The notes under the pieces were generated by a model. It was given only the letters and a program-made list of their open reading frames with translations. It had not been told where the DNA came from and did no database searches. Below are positions 45,144 to 53,801 of a DNA stretch of 64,000 bases, one piece after another. Made by a program: the position numbers and the translations under genes. This DNA is from Comamonas composti DSM 21721 (GTDB lineage: Bacteria; Pseudomonadota; Gammaproteobacteria; Burkholderiales; Burkholderiaceae_C): assembly GCF_000429845.1 (NCBI RefSeq), contig NZ_AUCQ01000012.1, forward strand, positions 124,001-188,000, given 5' to 3'. Position 1 is the first letter of the stretch. Every line of letters starts with the position of its first letter.

Positions 45144-46820
45144 TCAGCCCTTGTGCATCTGCTTTGCAGCGCCCCGCCCTCGTTTCAGCCAAGCCGCGAC
45201 CACCAGACCCAGACAGGCCAGCCACAAAGGCAGCAGCCCAAAACCATGGGCCCAGCGGGCGAACGGCGTCAGCCCATCGCGCCCCTGAACCTGGCCTTGG
45301 AGCACGGCGCGCTCGAAGGGTGCGAGCGCCTTCACCACACGCCCCTCATGGTCGATGACGACCGTGGCGCCAGTATTGGTGGCGCGCAGCATGGGACGCT
45401 CGAACTCCAGGGCCCGCATGCGGCTGATAGAGAGATGCTGGTCAATGGCCACGCTGTTGCCAAACCAGCCGATGTTGCTGACGTTCACCAGCACCGTGGG
45501 CGCGCTCTGGCCCGAGCCAAAGCTCTGAGCCAGCTCCTCACCGAACAAATCCTCATAGCAGATGTTGGGCGCCAGCCTCTCGCCAGCCCAGGCCAGGCTG
45601 GGCTGGGTCAGGGAGCCACGATTGAAATCGCCCAAAGGGATGTTCATCATCTCGGTGAACCAGCGGAACAGTGGCGGAATGAATTCACCAAATGGCACCA
45701 AATGATGCTTGCTGTAACGATAATCTTCACGATCGCCGGGGGCTTGCTCTGCGTGGGCCTGGGGTTTCCAGCCCAGCACGGAGTTGGTATAGCCCTCGGA
45801 CTCCGAGCCCAGCGGAATCCCGACCAGCGCCGCCTGCCTGGAGTCCGCCCGCGTATAGCGCTCACGCAGCAGGCTCAGATACTCTTCGGGCAATTGCTGA
45901 GGCAGCAGAGGAATCGCGGTCTCGGGCGCCACCACCAACTGGGCCTTGGCATCGAGGAGCGCACGCCCATACCAGTTGAGCGCCAGCGGAATGCCGCTGC
46001 CCGCCTCGAACTTTTCGTCCTGGGGAATATTTCCTTGCAGCAGCTCCACGCTCAAGGCCGGCCTCTGGGCATCTTGCGGGCCCACGGCCTGCTCGCGCAC
46101 CCACCACAGCCCCGCCCAGGCAAGCCCCAGCACAAGCACCAGTACCGCCAAGGCCGCAGGCCTCAGATTTTTGCGCTGCAGCCACAGCATGGGAAGCACA
46201 TAGGCCAGCACGGCCGCAACAAAGCCCGTGCCGTAAACGCCCAGCCAGCGCGGCAGCACGGCCAGCGGCCCTTCTACATGTGCATAGCCACCGGCTCCCC
46301 AGGGGAAGCCGGTCCAAAGCCAGCCACGTGCCAGCTCGGCCAGCGTCCACAAGGCAGCGAACAGCAGCGCCGCAAAACCTCTTGCGCCCGGATGGAGCTT
46401 GTGAAAGCCCCAGGCTGCGAGCGCGTAGTAGCTGGCCAGAAAAGCCGCCAGCGCGAATACGGCCAGCACGGCCAGCGGCGCAGGCAGGCCGCCATAGACA
46501 TGCATGGAGATGAACAGCCACCAGAACGCCCCCACCAGCCAGCTCAGCGCAAACAGCCAGGCCCGGACTGCGGCCCGACCCGGCGAGCCTGCGGTCTGCA
46601 GTCCCCAGGCGAGCACGGCCAGCGAAGCGATCTGCAGCCACCAGAGGGGTCTGCCATAGCCGCCAGCCAGACTCAGCCAGCTCTCGCCCTGGCCACGCGC
46701 CCAGGGCCAGGCCAGGGACAAGGCCTGGGCCAGCCCGGCCAGCACCAGCAATGCCCCTACCAGGGCAGCATGGAAAGATGAGCTCGAAGCCCGCTGCGGA
46801 AAAGATGCGTCAGCCGACAT
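45144..46820 (-). CDS. lnt: Apolipoprotein N-acyltransferase
   Basis: A 558-residue inner-membrane enzyme that adds the third acyl chain to lipoproteins. Six N-terminal helices are followed by the nitrilase domain, with Glu in VVAPETAIP, Lys and region HHLVPFGEFIPPLF, and the nucleophile Cys in NICYEDLFGE. A C-terminal helix (FGLLPLWLACLGLVVAAWL) closes it. The frame is open further upstream into corC, but MSADASFPQ at 46820 gives the family start and lies 37 bases after the corC stop. The corC-lnt pair is conserved in proteobacteria. Confidence 0.92.
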   Translation of the reverse strand: MSADASFPQRASSSSFHAALVGALLVLAGLAQALSLAWPWARGQGESWLSLAGGYGRPLWWLQIASLAVLAWGLQTAGSPGRAAVRAWLFALSWLVGAFWWLFISMHVYGGLPAPLAVLAVFALAAFLASYYALAAWGFHKLHPGARGFAALLFAALWTLAELARGWLWTGFPWGAGGYAHVEGPLAVLPRWLGVYGTGFVAAVLAYVLPMLWLQRKNLRPAALAVLVLVLGLAWAGLWWVREQAVGPQDAQRPALSVELLQGNIPQDEKFEAGSGIPLALNWYGRALLDAKAQLVVAPETAIPLLPQQLPEEYLSLLRERYTRADSRQAALVGIPLGSESEGYTNSVLGWKPQAHAEQAPGDREDYRYSKHHLVPFGEFIPPLFRWFTEMMNIPLGDFNRGSLTQPSLAWAGERLAPNICYEDLFGEELAQSFGSGQSAPTVLVNVSNIGWFGNSVAIDQHLSISRMRALEFERPMLRATNTGATVVIDHEGRVVKALAPFERAVLQGQVQGRDGLTPFARWAHGFGLLPLWLACLGLVVAAWLKRGRGAAKQMHKG

Positions 46821-46857
46821 GCAAGAAGTCACCAAGAACCAGGGCGTTTTGCGCGCG

Positions 46858-47742
46858 TCAGTCGTTGTTCGCCAGAGCATTGCCCTGGCCACGCACCACC
46901 TTGAACCAGCGCACGGCACCGCCCTTGGTGTGCAATACGGTGAAGACGAGGCCGGCCAGTTCGATCTGCTCGCCGCGCTTGGGCACATGGCCGGTCTCAT
47001 GGGAGATGAGCCCGCCTATGGTGTCGAACTCTTCCTCGGGATCGCTGGGTCTGAGTTCGACCTCGAAAGTCTCGTTCACATGCTCGATGCTGGTGTCGCC
47101 AGCCACGCGGTAGCTGCCATCGGCCAGCGCAAAGATATCGCCCTCGTCCTCGTCGGTGATGTCGAACTCGTCCTCGATCTCGCCCACGATTTCCTCGAGC
47201 ACGTCCTCAATCGTGACCAGGCCCGCGACACGGCCGAACTCATCGATGACCACGGCCAGGTGATTGCGGTTGCCACGGAATTCACGCAGCAAATCATTGA
47301 GCCCCTTGCTCTCGGGCACAAACACCGCAGGACGCAGCAAGGCACGTATGTTGAGGCCTGGCGAACGCTGGAGCTTGAGCAAATCCTTGGCCAGCAGAAT
47401 GCCGATGATGTTCTCGCGCTCGCCCTGATGCACCGGGAAGCGCGAGTGCGCGGTATTGATGACCTTGTGCAGGATCTCTTCGAACGGCGCATCGATATTG
47501 ACCAGATCCATGCGCGGCGCGGCCACCATGACATCTCCGGCCGTCATGTCGGCCATGCGGATCACGCGCTCCAGCATGACGCGCGACTCCGGCCCTATGA
47601 CTTGTTTGTCCTCGGCATCGGCCAGGGTTTCTATGAGTTCGTCAGGAGACTCTGGAGCCGGATGAATGAACTCGGCGACCTTTTGCAGAAAGCTTCGTTT
47701 GCCTTCCCTCTCGGAAGAGCGCGCAGGATGGGGGTCGGACAC
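46858..47742 (-). CDS. corC: CorC/HlyC-type CBS domain protein (Mg/Co efflux)
   Basis: A 294-residue soluble protein with two CBS domains (about residues 65-190; for example MIRMADMTAGDVMVAAPRMDLVNI) and a C-terminal CorC_HlyC domain (RVAGDTSIEHVNETFEVEL and ISHETGHVPKRGEQIELAGLVFTVL). It lacks the membrane DUF21 part, as CorC does. GTG 47742 is chosen, since the frame upstream has no similarity and SDPHPARSSEREGKRSFLQKVAEFI is the usual N-terminus. It lies just upstream of lnt. Confidence 0.9.
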   Translation of the reverse strand: MSDPHPARSSEREGKRSFLQKVAEFIHPAPESPDELIETLADAEDKQVIGPESRVMLERVIRMADMTAGDVMVAAPRMDLVNIDAPFEEILHKVINTAHSRFPVHQGERENIIGILLAKDLLKLQRSPGLNIRALLRPAVFVPESKGLNDLLREFRGNRNHLAVVIDEFGRVAGLVTIEDVLEEIVGEIEDEFDITDEDEGDIFALADGSYRVAGDTSIEHVNETFEVELRPSDPEEEFDTIGGLISHETGHVPKRGEQIELAGLVFTVLHTKGGAVRWFKVVRGQGNALANND

Positions 47743-47840
47743 TGTCGTGTGGTGCAGGACGTGCGGTAGTGGAAGAAGTCTGCAAGGATAGCGGATAGCA
47801 CTTCTCCTTTGCCAGCGCTCATCCAATCGATGCCGCTTTT

Positions 47841-48563
47841 TTATTCGCCCGACTGGTGCCGCCCTTCCTGCACGCCACGACGGATTTCCTGGACATCGGA
47901 AAGAAAGTCCCAGAACTGCTTGGCCTGCTTCTTGAGCAGGTAGTCGACCTCGCCAATATGGTCGGTCATCATTGAGCTCATGTGCGTGTCTATGCCTGCC
48001 GGAGGCAGTTGCAGATAGGCCTCGGACTCCGAGCCGTCACGCTTGATCGAGGCGCCCGCATTGCGTGCAATGCGCAGCATGGCCGTGTTCTCGGACAGCG
48101 CATGAATGAACATCATGGACACACCCTTGGTGCGTGCATGGATCACGGCGCGGTCGAACAAGCGCCCGCCATAGCCCCGGCCGCGCGCCTTCTTGAGAAC
48201 GGAAACCCCGAACTCGGCGCAGTTCTTGTAGGCAGGCAGCTCGGTGAAGGCCAGATGCGCCATGGCAATCAGCTCCAGCCGGCGGTTGTAGATGCCAAAA
48301 ATGTCGTCGCGCTCGAAGTCCAGCTGCATCGCATAGCGGCGCACCTGTTCGTCGCTGGCCGCATAGCCAAAGCGCAGATAGCGGTCGGATTCTTCGAGCT
48401 TGAGCAAATGCTCCACCACGCGCTCTCTGTGGGAGGCCCCCAGGGAACGTATGGGCACCATGGCCGAGGATGAGCCCGGTCGGTGTGGCTGGCCTGCGCT
48501 GGTGCGCAGCATGTCCCGGCCAGCCTGCCAGGATGTTTTCAACCAGTCTTTGGATACATTCAT
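47841..48563 (-). CDS. GNAT-family N-acetyltransferase
   Basis: A 240-residue protein with the GNAT fold around residues 40-190. The acetyl-CoA motif A is seen as FGVSVLKKARGRGYGGRLFDRAVIHAR, and the preceding RELIAMAHLAF-like beta strand is present. A C-terminal 40-residue charged tail follows. The substrate is not known. ATG 48563 (MNVSKDW) is preferred over a longer frame starting at 48599. It is encoded alone, 98 bases from the corC start. Confidence 0.8.
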   Translation of the reverse strand: MNVSKDWLKTSWQAGRDMLRTSAGQPHRPGSSSAMVPIRSLGASHRERVVEHLLKLEESDRYLRFGYAASDEQVRRYAMQLDFERDDIFGIYNRRLELIAMAHLAFTELPAYKNCAEFGVSVLKKARGRGYGGRLFDRAVIHARTKGVSMMFIHALSENTAMLRIARNAGASIKRDGSESEAYLQLPPAGIDTHMSSMMTDHIGEVDYLLKKQAKQFWDFLSDVQEIRRGVQEGRHQSGE

Positions 48564-48745
48564 GGCTCGTAATATAGGTAAAAACCCGAATGCCGGCAAT
48601 CATTTTTATTGCACTGCAGCAAAACTGTAGTGACTTTGCCGCAAAGCTTGCGCGCCCCAGGGCGTGGCAACCATCGGGTAAACCTGGAGACCGAGACATT
48701 TGCCTGACAATTCCACAGGGGCCCGGAGCATGGGCGCTCATGAAA

Positions 48746-49228
48746 TTACACAGGAACAGCCGTCGTTACCTTGACCCGGTCCATCACAAAGCTGGTCTTG
48801 CAGTCCTGCACGCTCGGATGCTTGAGCAGCGTGTCCATGATGAAGCGGCTGTAGTGCTGCATGTCGGCCACAACCACGCGCAGCAGATAGTCCATCTCCC
48901 CGGTCAGGGAGACGCATTCCACCACCTCGGGCCAGGTCTGCACGCTGGCGCGAAACACGTCCATGGGATTGCGCTTGCTGGTCTCGGTGTGCTTTTCCAG
49001 CCGGACATTGAGATAGGCCGTGAGGCTCAGCCCCACGGCCTCGGGCTGGATCAGGGCCACATAGCGGTCGATGACACCACTGTCCTCCAGGCGCTTGACG
49101 CGCCTGAGCACCGCACTGGGCGACAATCCGACCTGCTCGCCTATGACGTCATAGGTCTCGCGCCCATTGGCCTGCAGGCGACGCAGGATGGCACGATCGA
49201 GCTTGTCTATGGTGTGCGGGGAACTCAT
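48746..49228 (-). CDS. Lrp/AsnC-family transcriptional regulator
   Basis: A 160-residue Lrp-type regulator. The helix-turn-helix is IDKLDRAILRRLQANGRETYDVIGEQVGLSPSAVLRRVKRLEDSGVI, and the RAM domain follows, including GEMDYLLRVVVADMQHYSRFIMD. It is divergent from hppD and close to phhA, so it probably controls tyrosine/phenylalanine catabolism in response to an aromatic amino acid, which is inferred. A perfect palindrome 28 bases upstream of its ATG is a likely autoregulatory operator. The longer frame to 49261 would run into that palindrome, so ATG 49228 is preferred. Confidence 0.88.
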   Translation of the reverse strand: MSSPHTIDKLDRAILRRLQANGRETYDVIGEQVGLSPSAVLRRVKRLEDSGVIDRYVALIQPEAVGLSLTAYLNVRLEKHTETSKRNPMDVFRASVQTWPEVVECVSLTGEMDYLLRVVVADMQHYSRFIMDTLLKHPSVQDCKTSFVMDRVKVTTAVPV

Positions 49229-49255
49229 GACGGCAGCCTCCTTGAACGCCAAATA

Positions 49256-49277
49256 ACTCAAGGGTTAACCCTTGAGT
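49256..49277. promoter_or_regulatory. 22-bp perfect palindrome, probable Lrp operator
   Basis: ACTCAAGGGTT at 49256-49266 is followed directly by its exact inverse complement AACCCTTGAGT at 49267-49277. It lies in the divergent gap between the Lrp-type gene and hppD. Such a long symmetric site next to a regulator gene fits a dimeric binding site. A second AT-rich symmetric stretch (AATTTAAATT) follows at about 49280-49289. Confidence 0.7.
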
Positions 49278-49448
49278 GAAATTTAAATTGCACGAAATCA
49301 ACATTCTCGGCAATTTTCATGCATTTTCAATATTCACAGACCAGGAAACCGCAAAAAGCTGATCGGCATCACCCCTAAAGTGCAGACATGCGTTGCAGCC
49401 CGCATCCGAGGCTGCCATTGTTTTGCCCCACCAGGACGGAGATCCCCC

Positions 49449-50567
49449 ATGAACGCCCCACTGCCACAGACCCCGCCGGCCCAGGACTTCAAGACCTGGG
49501 ACAACCCCATGGGAACCGACGGTTTCGAATTCATCGAATATGCGGCACCGGACCCCGTCGCCATGGGCCAGCTGTTCGAGCGCATGGGCTTTCAGGCCGT
49601 GGCCAGGCACAGGCGCAAGAATGTCACCCTGTACCGCCAGGGCGAGATCAACTTCATCATCAATGCCGAGCCCGACAGCTTCGCCCAGCGCTTTGCACGC
49701 CTGCATGGCCCCAGCGTCTGCGCCATTGCATTTCGCGTACAGGATGCGAAATATGCCCATGAGCGGGCCATCGCCCAGGGTGCCTGGGGCTATGACCAGC
49801 AAGCCGCGCCCGGCGAGCTCAGCATTCCGGCCATCAAGGGCATTGGCGATTCGCTGATCTATTTCATAGACAAATGGCGCGGCAAGAACGGCGCCAGGGA
49901 CGGGGAGTTGGGCAACATCAGCTTCTTTGACGTGGATTTCGAGCCCCTGCCCGGTGCCGAGCTGCACCCGCAGGGCCATGGTCTGACCTATATCGACCAC
50001 CTGACGCACAACGTCTACCGCGGGCGCCTGGGCGAGCTTGCAGGCTTTTACGAGCGCATCTTCAACTTTCGCGAGATCCGCTACTTCGACATCGAAGGCC
50101 AGTCCACGGGCGTCAAGAGCAAGGCCATGACCAGCCCCTGCGGCAAGATACGCATTCCCATCAACGAAGAGGGCAATGACAAGGCCGGCCAGATCCAGGA
50201 GTATCTGGACATGTACCACGGCGAGGGCATCCAGCACATTGCGCTGGGCTCGACCAACCTCTACGACACCGTGGATGCGCTGCAAATGAACGGCATCAAG
50301 CTGCTCACCACCAGCGAGACCTACTACGAGCTGCTGCCCAAACGCATTCCCGACCTGAAGGAGCCCATCAGCGAGCTGATGGCACGCAACATCCTGGTCG
50401 ACGGCAAGCCCGGCGATCTGCTGCTGCAGATCTTCAGCGAAAACCAGCTCGGCCCGATCTTCTTCGAGTTCATTCAGCGCAAGGGCAACGACGGCTTTGG
50501 CGAAGGCAACTTCAAGGCTTTGTTCGAGACCATGGAGCTCGACCAGATGCGCCGGGGCGTGCTCTGA
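49449..50567 (+). CDS. hppD: 4-hydroxyphenylpyruvate dioxygenase
   Basis: A 372-residue Fe(II) dioxygenase that turns 4-hydroxyphenylpyruvate into homogentisate in tyrosine breakdown. Metal ligands are visible as His184 in YIDHLTHNV, His263 in GIQHIAL and Glu340 in GPIFFEFIQR. The NPMGTDGFEFIEY start is typical. A GGAG ribosome site precedes ATG 49449. It is divergent from the Lrp regulator and followed by a Bug-type gene and phhA. No homogentisate dioxygenase is in the window. Confidence 0.95.
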   Translation: MNAPLPQTPPAQDFKTWDNPMGTDGFEFIEYAAPDPVAMGQLFERMGFQAVARHRRKNVTLYRQGEINFIINAEPDSFAQRFARLHGPSVCAIAFRVQDAKYAHERAIAQGAWGYDQQAAPGELSIPAIKGIGDSLIYFIDKWRGKNGARDGELGNISFFDVDFEPLPGAELHPQGHGLTYIDHLTHNVYRGRLGELAGFYERIFNFREIRYFDIEGQSTGVKSKAMTSPCGKIRIPINEEGNDKAGQIQEYLDMYHGEGIQHIALGSTNLYDTVDALQMNGIKLLTTSETYYELLPKRIPDLKEPISELMARNILVDGKPGDLLLQIFSENQLGPIFFEFIQRKGNDGFGEGNFKALFETMELDQMRRGVL

Positions 50568-50694
50568 GAAGTCCTGCGCCAGGACATGCTGTCGCCAACA
50601 GGCCAGGCGAGCCGGATCGAGGCATGGGGCCAATCGCATGCAAGCCCCGGATGCTGCCTATACTGCAGCAGTCTCCGGTTTTCCCTCTCCCGCC

Positions 50695-51768
50695 ATGCTC
50701 CACGACCTCGCCGCTTGCCGCGAACCGCGTCTGCACTCATGTGTCTTGCGTGCCTTGTGGGAGTCCGATGCCAGGCCTCAGCCCACGCGACGCCAGTTGC
50801 TCCAGGCTGGCGGCCTGTTTGCAGGACTGGCGGCCCTGCCGGCCGGGGCGCAGAGCACTGCGGCACCGGGAACGCACGGCCTCACGCTCATCATTCCGTT
50901 TGCGCCCGAAGGGCCTGCGGATCGCCTGATGCGCCAGCTGCTCGCGGCGGCGGGCCAGGAGCTGGGGCCGGTGAAGATTCTTCACGTCCCCGGAGAGAGC
51001 GGCGCCAAGGGCACGGCCATGGTCGCGCGTGCCAGCGCCCAGGACCAGGTTCTGCTGTTGGGCTCGGTCTCCACCTTTGCGGTCAAGCCCTGGCTGCAGC
51101 CCCAGCAGAGCTACGATGCGCTGCGCGACTTTCACCCGCTGCTGCTGCTCTCGCACATGCCGAACGTACTGGTCATGAGCAGCGCCCAGGCCAGGCAGTG
51201 GCGCATACAGTCTCCACTGGATCTGCAGCGCTTTCTCGCGCGCCAGCGCAAGCCTTTGCGCTTTGCGTCCAGCGGCACCTGGGGCCTGGGCCATCTGACC
51301 GGCGAGATGTACCAGATGCTCACGCGCCTGCCCTTGCAGCACCTGCCTTTTTCCGGGGTTCAGCCCGCGCTGTCGGCCCTGCTCGAAGGCTCGGCCGATC
51401 TGATGTTCGACAACCTGGCCTCCTCGCTGCCGCATATCCGCGCGGGGCGGCTGCAGGCGATTGCGGTGACCACCTCCCAGCCCTCCCCGCTGCTGCCCGG
51501 CGTTCCCTGCCTGAACGAGAGCATTCCGGGACTGGACACGGCCACCTGGTTCGGCCTCTTCGCCCCCGCGAGCTGGGGTGGCGATCAGGCCCACAAGCTC
51601 GCCCAGGGCTTTGCGCGGGCGCTGCAACGCCAGCCCGTGCAGGACTATCTGGCCACGCAGGGCGGCCAGCACCCTCCTGTCGTGCACCAGGAGTTCGCAC
51701 GCTTTGTGCAGGCCGAGCACGGCAAATACGGCCAACTGGCGCGCAACGCCCAGCAGGGCCAGGCCTGA
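50695..51768 (+). CDS. Bug/TctC-family substrate-binding protein
   Basis: A 357-residue periplasmic binding protein of the tripartite tricarboxylate (Bug) family. An N-terminal signal with twin Arg (TRRQLLQAGGLFAGLAALPAGAQS) suggests Tat or Sec export. The mature part has LIIPFAPEGPADRLMRQLL and the later GVPCLNESIPGLDTATWFGLFAP pattern of the family. ATG 50695 gives a signal peptide after a 30-residue preface, so a later start is possible. Between hppD and phhA it may bind an aromatic compound, but Bug ligands are diverse and no TctA/TctB partner is seen. Confidence 0.82.
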   Translation: MLHDLAACREPRLHSCVLRALWESDARPQPTRRQLLQAGGLFAGLAALPAGAQSTAAPGTHGLTLIIPFAPEGPADRLMRQLLAAAGQELGPVKILHVPGESGAKGTAMVARASAQDQVLLLGSVSTFAVKPWLQPQQSYDALRDFHPLLLLSHMPNVLVMSSAQARQWRIQSPLDLQRFLARQRKPLRFASSGTWGLGHLTGEMYQMLTRLPLQHLPFSGVQPALSALLEGSADLMFDNLASSLPHIRAGRLQAIAVTTSQPSPLLPGVPCLNESIPGLDTATWFGLFAPASWGGDQAHKLAQGFARALQRQPVQDYLATQGGQHPPVVHQEFARFVQAEHGKYGQLARNAQQGQA

Positions 51769-51781
51769 GAACATGTTCACG
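51768..51781 (+). repeat. 14-bp dispersed motif AGARCRTGYTCACG, copy 2
   Basis: AGAACATGTTCACG, starting at the last base of the Bug gene stop codon. Its inner GAACATGTTC is a perfect 10-bp palindrome. See copies at 34181 and 53785. Confidence 0.45.
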
Positions 51782-51838
51782 ATCTGAGCGGCGAGACCTG
51801 CACGGCACCCATGCCTTCCGCCGCGCGGCAAGGAGACG

Positions 51839-52732
51839 ATGATGACCAGCAAGCATGCCCGCAGCGCGCAGCCCGCAACCGGCGTTGCGCCCGCCGTCTA
51901 CGGCCAGTCCGACCGTCCTCCGCGCGGCGACTACAGCCGCGCCGCCGCCGACTACACCTGCGCCCAGGACTATGCGGCCTATACCGAGGCCGACCACGAC
52001 ACCTACCGGCGCCTCTACGAGCGCCAGTCGGCTCTGCTGCCCGGGCTCGCGAGCCGGCACTTCATCGAGGCCCTGCCCAGGCTGGGCGCCAAGGAGCGCA
52101 TTCCGCGCTTCGACGAAGTCAACGAGCGCCTGTACCGCGCCACGGGCTGGGAGATCGTGGGCGTGCCGGGGCTGATTCCCGAAGTGCCGTTCTTCTCCCT
52201 GCTCGCAAACCGCAAGTTCCCGGTCACCGACTGGATACGCACGCCCGGGGAGTTCGAGTACATCGTCGAGCCCGACATCTTCCACGACCTGTTCGGCCAT
52301 GTGCCCCTGTTGTTCAACCCGGCGATCGCCGACTACATCCAGGCCTACGGCCAGGGCGGACTCAGGGCTGCGGGCCTGGACGCCTGCGAGATGCTCTCGC
52401 GCCTGTACTGGTACACGATAGAGTTCGGTCTGGTGCGTGAGGACGGCGGCCTGCGCGCCTATGGTGCAGGCATTCTGAGCTCCTCGGGCGAGCTGGCCCA
52501 CTGCGTGCAAAACCCCGAGCCGCTGCGCCTGCCGCTCACGCTGGAGCGCGCCATGCGCACGCTCTACAAGATAGACAGCTACCAGCAGACCTACTTCGTG
52601 ATCGACAGCCTGCAGCAACTGTTCGACTTCACGACCCAGGACTTCGCCCCGCTCTACGCGCGGCTGCGCAACCAGCCAACGGTTGCCGCCCATACGCTGG
52701 AGCCTGCGGACAAACCGATTGCCATCTGCTAA
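51839..52732 (+). CDS. phhA: Phenylalanine 4-monooxygenase
   Basis: A 297-residue bacterial aromatic amino-acid hydroxylase that makes tyrosine from phenylalanine with pterin and Fe(II). The 2-His-1-Glu iron site is His149 and His154 in PDIFHDLFGHVPLL, and Glu195 in YWYTIEFGL. An AAGGAG ribosome site precedes the ATG. It feeds tyrosine toward the HppD step. The pterin recycling gene phhB is not seen nearby. Repeat copy C begins six bases after its stop. Confidence 0.96.
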   Translation: MMTSKHARSAQPATGVAPAVYGQSDRPPRGDYSRAAADYTCAQDYAAYTEADHDTYRRLYERQSALLPGLASRHFIEALPRLGAKERIPRFDEVNERLYRATGWEIVGVPGLIPEVPFFSLLANRKFPVTDWIRTPGEFEYIVEPDIFHDLFGHVPLLFNPAIADYIQAYGQGGLRAAGLDACEMLSRLYWYTIEFGLVREDGGLRAYGAGILSSSGELAHCVQNPEPLRLPLTLERAMRTLYKIDSYQQTYFVIDSLQQLFDFTTQDFAPLYARLRNQPTVAAHTLEPADKPIAIC

Positions 52733-52737
52733 AAAGT

Positions 52738-52815
52738 GAGCTGTAAGCGCTTGCTACATATCGATTTCAAGATATTTTACATCTGAAATCAAGAACTGGA
52801 GCGTGCTAGCAGCTC
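52738..52815 (-). repeat. 78-bp palindromic intergenic repeat, copy C
   Basis: GAGCTG at 52738 and AGCAGCTC ending at 52815 are the outer arms, and GATTTCA / TGAAATC form a perfect inner stem. Read on the minus strand, the blocks GATTTCAG, TTGAAA and CAAGCGC line up base for base with copy B (53 bases from GATTTCAG to the end). It lies between the convergent phhA and lipase-like genes and overlaps the last 27 bases of the latter. It could serve as a terminator hairpin. Confidence 0.75.
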
Positions 52816-53739
52816 ATCTTTTGATTGATCCTGAAGCTTTTGCCTGAGCTCCAGGCAAAACTGCCAGACGCGGGCATCGTAGATCAGCTGCATATGTGCA
52901 AGATCGGCCAGCCCGTGCTGCTCATGGCCTTCAAGGCTTGCCACGGGCACGGGAAAGACGATGTTGTCGCAGGAGCTCCACCAGCAGGTGAAGTCCACAT
53001 CCCGTGCAGGCGGGCCCAGGCGCTGCAGCCATTCGCCGCCCTCGCGCATGTCAAGGCCGGGCAGGCGATTCACGAAGCGCGCCAGCCACAGGCCATGGTG
53101 GGGCGTGGCCAGGGTCACCACATGGGCCGCGAGCTCCCGGCGTTGCGCAGGCGCCAGCCCCGCAAGCCAGGCCCGCGCCACCAGCCCGCCCATGCTGTGG
53201 GTGACGATCAGCGGCGCCCGTCCCGTGGCCTGCACCATGCGGCGCACGCAGGCATCGAGGCTGGGCACCATGGCATCCACATGCGCACCCTGCGCAGGCT
53301 CCAGGGTCACGGCCGCGCAGGCAATGCCCCTGGCCTTGAGCCTCCTCAGCCAGGGCGTCCAGGCCGCACGGTTGCACATGAAGCCATGCACCAGCACCAG
53401 GCCGACCTGGTCGTGCGCAAGGCGCTCCCCATCGGGCCAGCCATCGGCCTCGGCCTGGCTGCGAAACGGCATGCGCCAGACGAACAGCAGCAGGGCCAGC
53501 CGCCATTCGTTCAACCAGGCGGCCAGCATCACGCCCCAGCTCGGCACAGGCGTCCTGGATGCACGCGCCACGGATCGCATGAGCAGCATTTGCGTGGCCA
53601 GCAAAAGCCCTGGCCAGGAAAGCCACAGCACACTGCCCGCCACCGCGAGCGCAGGGGAGAAAGACCAGCACCAGACCAGCCAGATCAGGGCCCCGACCAG
53701 AGTCCACAGCAGACAGACCCGCAAGATGCGTGCGTTCAT
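52789..53739 (-). CDS. Lipase/esterase-like alpha/beta hydrolase with N-terminal membrane helices
   Basis: A 316-residue protein. Two hydrophobic helices (residues 7-30 and 33-55) are followed by an alpha/beta hydrolase domain, with oxyanion-type LVLVHGFMCNRAAW, nucleophile Ser in THSMGGLVARAWLAG, and TLATPHHGLWLA. The catalytic His near the end could be in EGHEQHGLADLAHMQ. A GGAGGAGG ribosome site precedes ATG 53739. Its C-terminal residues and stop lie inside repeat copy C. It follows the lipid operon by 62 bases and may be its last gene. Confidence 0.8.
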   Translation of the reverse strand: MNARILRVCLLWTLVGALIWLVWCWSFSPALAVAGSVLWLSWPGLLLATQMLLMRSVARASRTPVPSWGVMLAAWLNEWRLALLLFVWRMPFRSQAEADGWPDGERLAHDQVGLVLVHGFMCNRAAWTPWLRRLKARGIACAAVTLEPAQGAHVDAMVPSLDACVRRMVQATGRAPLIVTHSMGGLVARAWLAGLAPAQRRELAAHVVTLATPHHGLWLARFVNRLPGLDMREGGEWLQRLGPPARDVDFTCWWSSCDNIVFPVPVASLEGHEQHGLADLAHMQLIYDARVWQFCLELRQKLQDQSKDELLARSSS

Positions 53740-53784
53740 GAACCACCTCCTCCAGATTTTTCTGCAAACCCGGGGCGATGCCCG

Positions 53785-53798
53785 AGAGCGTGCTCACG
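53785..53798 (+). repeat. 14-bp dispersed motif AGARCRTGYTCACG, copy 3
   Basis: AGAGCGTGCTCACG, four bases from the stop codon of the PF10118-type gene, in the gap before the lipase-like gene. It shares the flanking GATCT with copy 2, so the similarity runs beyond 14 bases. Confidence 0.45.
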
Positions 53799-53801
53799 AT
53801 C

